Part shown: positions 57,538 to 64,000 of the stretch, one piece after another
Position numbering within the stretch: position 1 is the stretch's first letter
Layout: each line of letters begins with the position of its first letter
Source of the DNA: Sclerotiophoma versabilis
Lineage: Eukaryota; Ascomycota; Dothideomycetes; Pleosporales; Didymellaceae
Assembly: GCA_012274445.1 (NCBI GenBank)
Contig: JAAROD010000015.1
Span: 2,294,001-2,358,000 of the forward strand
DNA length: 64,000 nucleotides
Direction: 5' to 3'
The notes under the pieces: model-generated
Told to the model about the DNA's origin: nothing
Seen by the model: the letters and a program-made list of their open reading frames with translations, nothing else
The model's database searches: none
Translations under genes and position numbers: made by a program

Positions 57538-60500
57538 TTACGAATCGAATATCGCTCCATACGCCGGGATCCCTCTCGCCTCCATATCATACACTACCTT
57601 TGTTGTAAACTTCTTGTTGCTGATGATACACACCGCCTCAGCACCGCTCTCCTTCCACAGCTTGTACGCCATGAGGCTCATGTCCGGCTTCCCCATCGTC
57701 CTCGTATTGTGGATAATGGCATTAGGATCAGTATCCAGCACACTGTCCACAATCTTCTTCCCAAACGTCTGCTCCGGGTTGGGTGCTGTCCACAAAATGC
57801 GGGCCGGCACCTTTTTGGCCAGGATGACGGCGAGGCAGGGACCAATCCCCGACCCCGTAGCTACCAGTACGACGGATCTGAAGAGCGTTGCGATGCGGAG
57901 GACGCCACAAGTCGGGATTCCACGAACCCAGATGTGAGTTGGTGCGCGTTCGATCGTGCGACCTGTAAAGTCGCCTGCACGGCTGACGATGAGAGAAAAC
58001 CCTGTCGCATTAGGGTCTTTTTCCGTCTTGGGGTTGGTGATCGTCGCAAACCCGTGCCAGTCTACCAGAGGCCGTTCAGCGAGACGTACAGCTGTCCCGA
58101 CCACTGGAGTGGTGTAGTCGAACCAGAGCCTTACCGCATGGTTCGATAGCACCTCAGAACGTACAGGCACCTTGCGGAGGTGCAGCCATGGAAAGATGAT
58201 GGCTGCGGTGGTGATGCTAAGAAGCCATACTGGAGGCGAGGTGAGATACGCCGTTGAGGGTGCGATGCCCGGGTTGAGATCTTTCGCGGAGAGCATCGTC
58301 TGCACCCAGATGAGGATGAGTGCTGTCCAGCCACCGAATCGGTGGCTCATCTCCCAGGCATTATGGTGCTTGATACGTATGGCTGGGTGTGACATCGATC
58401 CAATGCCTATAAGCAGAACCATGCTCAAATACGACAGAACAAGAACTGCTGTAGAAACTCTTTGTAGTGGAACCGCCGCCGCTACCTCCACAGTAGCTAA
58501 TATCGTGAAGATGGTGAAGTAGACAGTGGCGGCAATCGCACATCCGCTGTGGATCCCACCAATATGGAAAATCCGAGCGCAGTGTCGGCGAATTGCGAGT
58601 GGAAATGATGTCGGAACCGAGCAGAAGACCGTGAAAAGCAGGTTTACTACCGGCTCAGAGCGCATGAGTACTGCCATGCAAAGGTTGCATGCGGCAGCAG
58701 TAGCAAGGTCCGCGAGTACGCGTTTGTCCTGCGCAATCTTGCGGTAAAGGATGAACCCAGCGACAGCGAGGTTGGCAAGAACCACAACGGAGAAGAACCG
58801 GCGATATAGGATGAAGGCTCGGTGGCGAAGCCATCGCTGACCATGGAAACCACGTTTTGTCGGCAGCGCATCAGGCGCTTTGGGCATTGAGATGGCAGTT
58901 TCGACGTTCACTGGCTCCTTTTGAACGTCTATGACACTCATTGACGAGTTGGAAGATGGCGTTGAAACCTCAATCTCAGTAATCTCTGGCCCTTTCTCCA
59001 CGTCCAAACTCCAGTCTCGTAACTGGACTGACGGAGCTTGACTGACTTCCTCGCTGGGCACGACGGTGTCGATCCTTGATACAGTTGAGGTCGCAACCAT
59101 AACAGAATCAACCTTGATGTGGCGTCGTTTGGAGGCAAGACTGCGAAGCACCATCCTATCAACTTTACCATTGGCCGTAAGCGGTATGGCATGAACGAAG
59201 TGCCAAGAGGTCGGTACGGAGTAGTATGGTAGCGCAAGCTTTACAAAAGCTGAGAGATCCTCTTCAGCGATAGGTTCTGAAGCCGAGTAGAACGCGTGCA
59301 GGCTATCATCAATTTTCAGAGCGGCAGCCCTTGAAATACCATCGAATCGCTCGATGGTAGCCGAAACGCCATCCAGCTCTACTCGAAACCCCTGATGAAA
59401 GTTAGCATTGGTACGAACAAAATTTCCTTCCAGCTTGCCTTGATCTTGACTTGGTCGTCACCTCGACCAAAAGTTTCCAGGGATCCATCTTCTCGCCAGC
59501 GAACGATGTCATTGGTGTTGAACATGAGTGACCTTCATCAACATTAGCGAGACGACCGAAAAGCGCAGCAAGAAACTTACCCATCATTCCTGAATTTGTC
59601 GAGTTTGTAACGCTCAGAAGTCATCTTAGGCAGATTAATATAGCCTCTCGTCACGCCTGCCCCTCCAACCCACGCGAGTCCCTTCGCACCGAGCGGTACT
59701 GGATTTTCATCGTCATCCAATATGTAACAGGTGGTATTGGGCAGAAGTCGCCCGATCGAGAGAGCTGCACCAGGCATATGTCGATGTGCAGAGTTGAGGA
59801 TCGTAACTTCTGTTGGACCACAGATGTTGTAAAAGCAGGTGTCTTCCGCCCATTCATCTGCAAGGCTGCGACATATTAGCATGCGGCCTTTGCCGATCTC
59901 GAACTGGAAGTCTTACCTCTGCGGGCAGGGCTCGCCACCAGTGACGACCGTCTTGATATTCAGATAGTCCGCTTTTCGATACTTTGACAGAATGGAAGGT
60001 GTTGAGATCAGGGTATCGATCTGTAAGTTTTGTCAGTCTCCAGGAGCTGTAGATGGTATGACAAGAGTTGGCAGCATACCTCCTTCAAAGTAGCTTCCCA
60101 TTGTGAGCCTCTCATGTACAAAGTTCCGCCGTTCATGAGGCAGGCGAGAATTTCCCATGCACCCATATCAAAAGCGATACTTAACACTGATCCAACCTTC
60201 GAACCTCTCTGGATCCCCAGGTTTGCGGGTTCCAGCAACAAGGCATTGGTGACATTTGCATGCGAGACATCCACACCCTTTGGGGTTCCTGTACTTCCTA
60301 CAAAGCATGTCAGCTGCGAGTCTTGTATTACCCGTGCATATAGTGAGACTTACCTGAGGTATATATAGCATAGCATCCGTCATTTGGGTCGGAGTTGACA
60401 GGCGGCCTGCTTATGGACGTTTCCAACGGATGATCCAAGCTGAGGAGAGTGATATGAGCCTCCGCTCCAGCAAAGCGCTCGACTCGGGACTGGAACTTTG

Positions 60501-60924
60501 GCAAACATAGGATGTGCCGTGCCGCAGTATCGCTAAAAATGTGGACCAGCTGCTTATCGGATGCCACGCCGCCATCAATTGGCACGTACTGACAGCCTGA
60601 TTTTAAGATTGCAAAGATGCCTACAAGCATCTCCAACGACCTTTGCACAACAAGACATACTCGCTCCTTCGGCTGCAAGCCAGACGCAAGGAGATGATTG
60701 GCAAGTTGGTTTGCTGTAATATCAAGTTGTCGGTATGTGATACTCGCTTGCTCGAAAACCGCTGCAATGGAATCGGGATTGGCATCAACAGTTCTCTCAA
60801 AAGCCTCATGGACTCTTGAATGAGGAAGTGATTGATACGGGCCCTGCCCGAAGTGGGAAAGAGCAATTTGTTCCCCAAGAGGAAGACCCGAAAGGCCCTT
60901 GAGAAGCTTGAAGGTTGACATCAT
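57538..60924 (-). CDS. tmpL: TmpL-like protein: adenylation domain fused to a membrane oxidoreductase
   Basis: Six exons (60354-60924, 60080-60297, 59917-60020, 59581-59865, 59439-59532, 57538-59391) give 1,041 aa. Residues about 30-510 are an AMP-binding domain with the core YTSGSTGTPKG (residues 188-198), CGPTEVT, then GRGDDQVKIKG and PLTANGKVDR. No carrier domain follows. After a polar linker come about six to seven membrane helices (residues about 620-850), including HRFGGWTALILIWVQT, then a C-terminal FAD/NAD(P)-binding part with VVLVATGSGIGPCLAVIL (about 935-955). This is the layout of TmpL, described in Alternaria brassicicola and Aspergillus fumigatus as a Woronin-body/peroxisome-linked protein needed for redox balance and virulence. 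The fifth intron (59392-59438) has a GC donor. Confidence 0.9.
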
Positions 60925-60997
60925 CCAGTACCGTGGTGAAGAATAGTCAAGAAGTGGACATCGAATGAGTAATTTTTTGCCTTTGGTTCCCACTTGA

Positions 60998-61003
60998 TTT
61001 ATA
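60998..61003 (-). promoter_or_regulatory. Candidate TATA box of tmpL
   Basis: TATAAA on the minus strand, 74 bp upstream of the start codon, a plausible core-promoter distance. Confidence 0.45.
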
Positions 61004-61614
61004 CGTGAGCCCCCATCTAGACGCCGGCTTTGACTTCGGCTTTGAGGTGATCACAGCTTGTGAATCCAGATATGCTACTCCATCAGGTCTCATGTATGAT
61101 CCCTGGTTTTGCTGCATGCTGACATCGTCGTCTTTACTGGGATATAAATTGACTGATCCAGGGTATAGGTCGGAGTATCTCCAGACAAGAAGTTGTAAAG
61201 AAACAGATGCTCCGCACGGTATCCCTGCATAAGTAGATGCGGCACTCTAACAACCCATTAAACTTGAGAAACCATCTTGATCAGGCAGGCAGTACGGTCT
61301 TGCTGCAACTTATTGTAACATCCGTGCCTAGAACCGATTCTAGCGTATGCATCAACGCCGACCCTCAGCTCAACAACATCTTTTTTTTTGGATTGGCAGC
61401 GGACAATGCAGAATATGTCTACGCCCCCATGCAACGGGGTTGAACGATGTTCGTATCCTGGATCGAAATTCTTCCGCTAAAAAGGTCGTACTAGGCCCTA
61501 CGGAAGAGTCGCCTTTACGGTAAGACTGCCGCGTAAGATCTCCGGAGGTTGGTGAAATGTACCACATGACTCGATCTTCATGGTTCATCGGTATAAGCAT
61601 GAGATCGGACAGGA

Positions 61615-61620
61615 TATATA
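61615..61620 (+). promoter_or_regulatory. Candidate TATA box of the enoyl-CoA hydratase gene
   Basis: TATATA about 80 bp upstream of the ATG at 61699. Confidence 0.4.
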
Positions 61621-61698
61621 GACGGCGTTTTGTCTATCCTCAGCTTGCGGAACGTCCAACGCATTCAAAAGTACCCGGATCCCACCGGCACAGACACA

Positions 61699-62753
61699 AT
61701 GACACAGTCTCGCCTCATTTTAGTAAACAAGGTGAATAACGTGGCCGTGGTGGAGCTGAACCGACCACAGAAGCGCAACGCTTTATCGCAGGATCTGATT
61801 GATGAACTGATCGAGGTATTGTCCCAATCGGATGAGGATGCAACGGTACGCGCCGTTGTCCTTACTGGCAGTGGACAGGGGCCCTTCTGCGGTATGTCGT
61901 CTGGGGCACCATCGAACCGTGCTCGAGCTGATCACTTGCAGCTGGAGCAGATCTCGGCGAGCTAGCCAATATCTCCACAGCCGAGGCCTTTCAACGCGGG
62001 TGGCTGAAGGATCTGAATGACGCTCTTGACAACTTTCGCAAGCCGATCGTTGCAGCAGTGCGAGGCTTTGCTGTGGGTGTCTCTCCAGACTTCGTCAAAG
62101 GCTGAACTGACGATCAACAGTTTGGAGGTGGGTTCGAGTTGGCATTACTAGTAAGTACTGACCTCGTGCTGTGGTTGCTGAGCAATAGCTGACCGAGTCG
62201 CTTGGCGTACAGTGCGATATGATCTTCGCCTCAACGGATACCCGATTCGGCTTTCCAGAGATTAGTTTAGGCACCATCCCCGGCATGGGTGGCACGCAGC
62301 GCTTGACGAAAACCGTTGGAAAACAGAAGGTACGAACCGATCGGGCCGTATGTCGAAACCTCCGTGCGCTAAACTGACTCGACAGGCCCTGGAACTGATA
62401 CTGACGGGGCTGCCCGTGACAGCAAAGGAGATGGAACAGCAAGGTGTGGTCAACAGAGTTGTGTCAGGTGATGAAGATGTCCTCAAGGAGGCTTTGAAGG
62501 TCGCTCAGGTCATCGCAGCGCGTTCTGCGCCGGCTCTCAAACTTGCCAAACTTGCTGTCAAGGCCGGTAAGTCCACGTCCAGTAGCTCGTCCGAAGCTCC
62601 GCAAGCTGACCGGAACAAGCTGAGACGACCATGTTGAACGCAGGGCTGGAGGTTGAACGAGCCTCGTATTACAGTAGTTTCTCGTTTCCCGATTGCCAAG
62701 AAGGAATTGCAGGATTTCTGGAGAAGCGGCCAGTCACCTTCCTTCAGGATTGA
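61699..62753 (+). CDS. Enoyl-CoA hydratase/isomerase (crotonase family)
   Basis: Six exons (61699-61891, 61942-62072, 62121-62150, 62213-62329, 62386-62566, 62620-62753), one of only 30 nt, give 261 aa, the usual size. The enzyme adds water to 2-enoyl-CoA or shifts the double bond in fatty-acid or branched-chain amino-acid breakdown. Signatures: VVELNRPQKRNALSQDLIDE at the N-terminus, the oxyanion-hole segment AGADLGELAN, GGGFELALLCDM with the first catalytic Glu, and FGFPEISLGTIPGMGGTQRL with the second. ALELILTGLPVTAKEMEQQG follows. The C-terminus ends LEKRPVTFLQD, with no SKL-type peroxisomal signal. An N-terminal mitochondrial presequence is not obvious either. It is head-to-head with tmpL. 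Confidence 0.94.
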
Positions 62754-63853
62754 GTGGGGGATGTCATACTACGCAATAGTGCGTAGGCAGTGCCCGCGAG
62801 TTGGAACAATGAGATACTATAGGAGCGTGGCAACTTCGGTCCTTCTCGTATGTTGCTCGTGGTGCCATGTCGTCTTTGCCAGGGCCAGTCTCGACAGCTG
62901 GTGGTGACCGGTGGAACTAGCTTCCACATGTAGCGCGCGGCAATATAGATGATCCACTTTCCATGTGACAGAGTTCGAGTGCTACAGATGTGCCGCTTGG
63001 TATCGTCGATTGCAAATTGAGAGGTATTGCTCGGTTTGGCCTTTGCGCCGTGTTTCGTGTGAGGTTCATGGGGTAAGCCTAGGAGACGTAATTTCGAGGC
63101 AGTGCGACGCGCGTATGGCGTGACGCCGCCGAATCCTCGGACCAGAGGAGCAGCTTCAACTTTATCAATACCTGCTTCAACTTCCAGACCAAAAGAGTTG
63201 GTCAGCGCTTTGGAGTTGCTCCTAGGCTTGGCATACGCACTAAGACAAGGGTTAACCCTATGCACTAGCTGTGACGAGGTGGGTAGGAGTAAGGTAGGTG
63301 CCCCAGAAGTTTCCCACCCCGCCACTTTGCTTTCGCGTCAAGTCAAAGCTGCCAATCAGGAGCTCAAGATTGCGCCGTTAGCGCGGTAAACAGCTAACAA
63401 CACTTGAAGTGTTAGGTTCCTAAGTCCGAGCGCTGGGGTGGCAATATTGAAAACTTCTGGGGAACACCATACTATGTACTCTGGACTAGTCCACTAGCGT
63501 TCAACAGAGAGTCGGCCACAGTATGCGGGCGAACAACGTCCTCACGATGGACTCCGGAAGCTTCTGGCAAATGTGAGAACGTTATTCAGTGTCGTCGACA
63601 CATGACCTACTACGGTTGTTGAAGATACTCGAGAGACTAGCAGGTCAGGTGCGGGCGCTCTTATCGTTCGCCGTGCAAGGAGATGCAGCAGTGCATGTCG
63701 ATCTCATGCTACCCCTCTGCAACGAGAGGCGGCATATGCGCATCCCCGACGCCATAGAACATTCTCGATACAAGGCAATGAATGCACGTTCAGGCGGTAT
63801 CTATATCTAGATGGCATGACATGGCATGGTGACATTTGTAAGCAATACTATAG
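62754..63853. other. Gene-free stretch
   Basis: Follows the enoyl-CoA hydratase gene. A 193-codon minus-strand frame (62744-63325) overlaps the 3' end of that gene and has no motif or splice partner; I do not call it. Nothing else is visible. Confidence 0.5.
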
Positions 63854-63939
63854 TGTTGCAGCTAAAACAGGGCAAAAATGTACATACTTTCGTACCCCGA
63901 ATTCGGTCTACTAAGTATGCCTTCTCTAGCTGTGTGACA
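63854..63939 (-). mobile_element. Solo LTR of the mini-element family, without RIP signature
   Basis: 86 bp beginning TGTTGCAGC and ending GTGTGACA, flanked by a perfect 5-bp duplication TATAG (63849-63853 and 63940-63944). It aligns over its whole length with the two LTRs of the mini-element at 8960-9428, and most differences are RIP-type transitions. A solo LTR arises by recombination between the two LTRs of a full copy. At 86 bp it is far below the length that RIP recognises, which fits its intact state. Orientation is given by the same reading as the full element. Confidence 0.88.
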
Positions 63940-64000
63940 TATAGGAAAAGGGATGTGAGAATATAGGAAAATGAAGGCGTCAACGTCATGAGCTTAATGA

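Larger units (their letters stand above)
60925..61698. promoter_or_regulatory. Shared promoter region of tmpL and the enoyl-CoA hydratase gene
   Basis: 774 bp between two divergent start codons. A TATAAA faces tmpL at 60998-61003 (minus strand, 74 bp from its ATG), and a TATATA faces the hydratase gene at 61615-61620 (about 80 bp from its ATG). No longer coding sequence is present. Shared control is inference from layout. Confidence 0.55.

Noticed and set aside
62744..63325. 193-codon minus-strand frame at the end of the enoyl-CoA hydratase gene
   Set aside because: It overlaps the coding end of a clear gene and shows no recognisable feature.

Overview
The window looks like a filamentous ascomycete genome, most likely a Dothideomycete of the order Pleosporales (inference). 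Coding regions are broken by short introns of 47-62 nt with GT..AG ends and CTGAC/CTAAC/CTGAT-like branch sites. One gene has the tmpL architecture best known from Alternaria. The first 19 kb are a very AT-rich block of dead transposons whose decay has the signature of repeat-induced point mutation (RIP): C-to-T and G-to-A transitions, reading frames full of TAG/TAA, and almost no CpA/TpG left. This two-speed layout of AT-rich repeat blocks and GC-normal gene blocks is typical of that group.

1-19.05 kb, repeat block. A Ty3/gypsy remnant on the minus strand runs off the left edge. It is followed by a GC-normal island of about 500 bp (4985-5485) with LTR-like ends, an unidentified decayed stretch, and a second partial copy of the same gypsy leader/gag region. 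From 8921 to 18705 lies a nest that can be solved to the base. A Fot1/pogo-type DNA transposon (TA target duplication, 78-bp inverted ends, 1,863 bp when emptied) was hit twice. A 469-bp LTR mini-element (TRIM/SMART-like; 87-bp LTRs, GTAGA duplication) sits inside its left inverted repeat. A 7,443-bp Ty3/gypsy chromovirus (313-bp LTRs, AATAA duplication) sits inside its transposase. A solo LTR of the mini-element family, without the RIP signature and with a perfect TATAG duplication, lies at the other end of the window (63854-63939).

19.05-34 kb, gene-poor zone. There is one large gene on the minus strand (Net1/Dnt1-like nucleolar protein, 20095-23565), a broken multi-exon gene of unknown function on the plus strand (about 24.6-27.9 kb), and the remains of a membrane-protein gene (about 32.2-32.9 kb).

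34-63 kb, gene-rich zone. In order: a low-complexity protein (minus); a gelsolin/severin-type actin-binding protein (plus); an MFS sugar transporter with seven exons (minus); a small, possibly secreted unknown protein (minus); a coiled-coil unknown protein (minus); an IMPACT/UPF0029 protein (plus); the CAAX prenyl protease Ste24 (plus); a possible RNA polymerase I subunit Rpa14 (minus); mitochondrial ribosomal protein bL34m (plus); a 148-aa unknown protein (plus); TmpL, an adenylation domain fused to a membrane oxidoreductase (minus); and, head-to-head with TmpL, an enoyl-CoA hydratase/isomerase (plus). Most neighbours are unrelated housekeeping genes. The TmpL/enoyl-CoA hydratase pair shares a 774-bp promoter region and is the only pair with a plausible metabolic link (acyl/redox or peroxisomal chemistry), which is inference.
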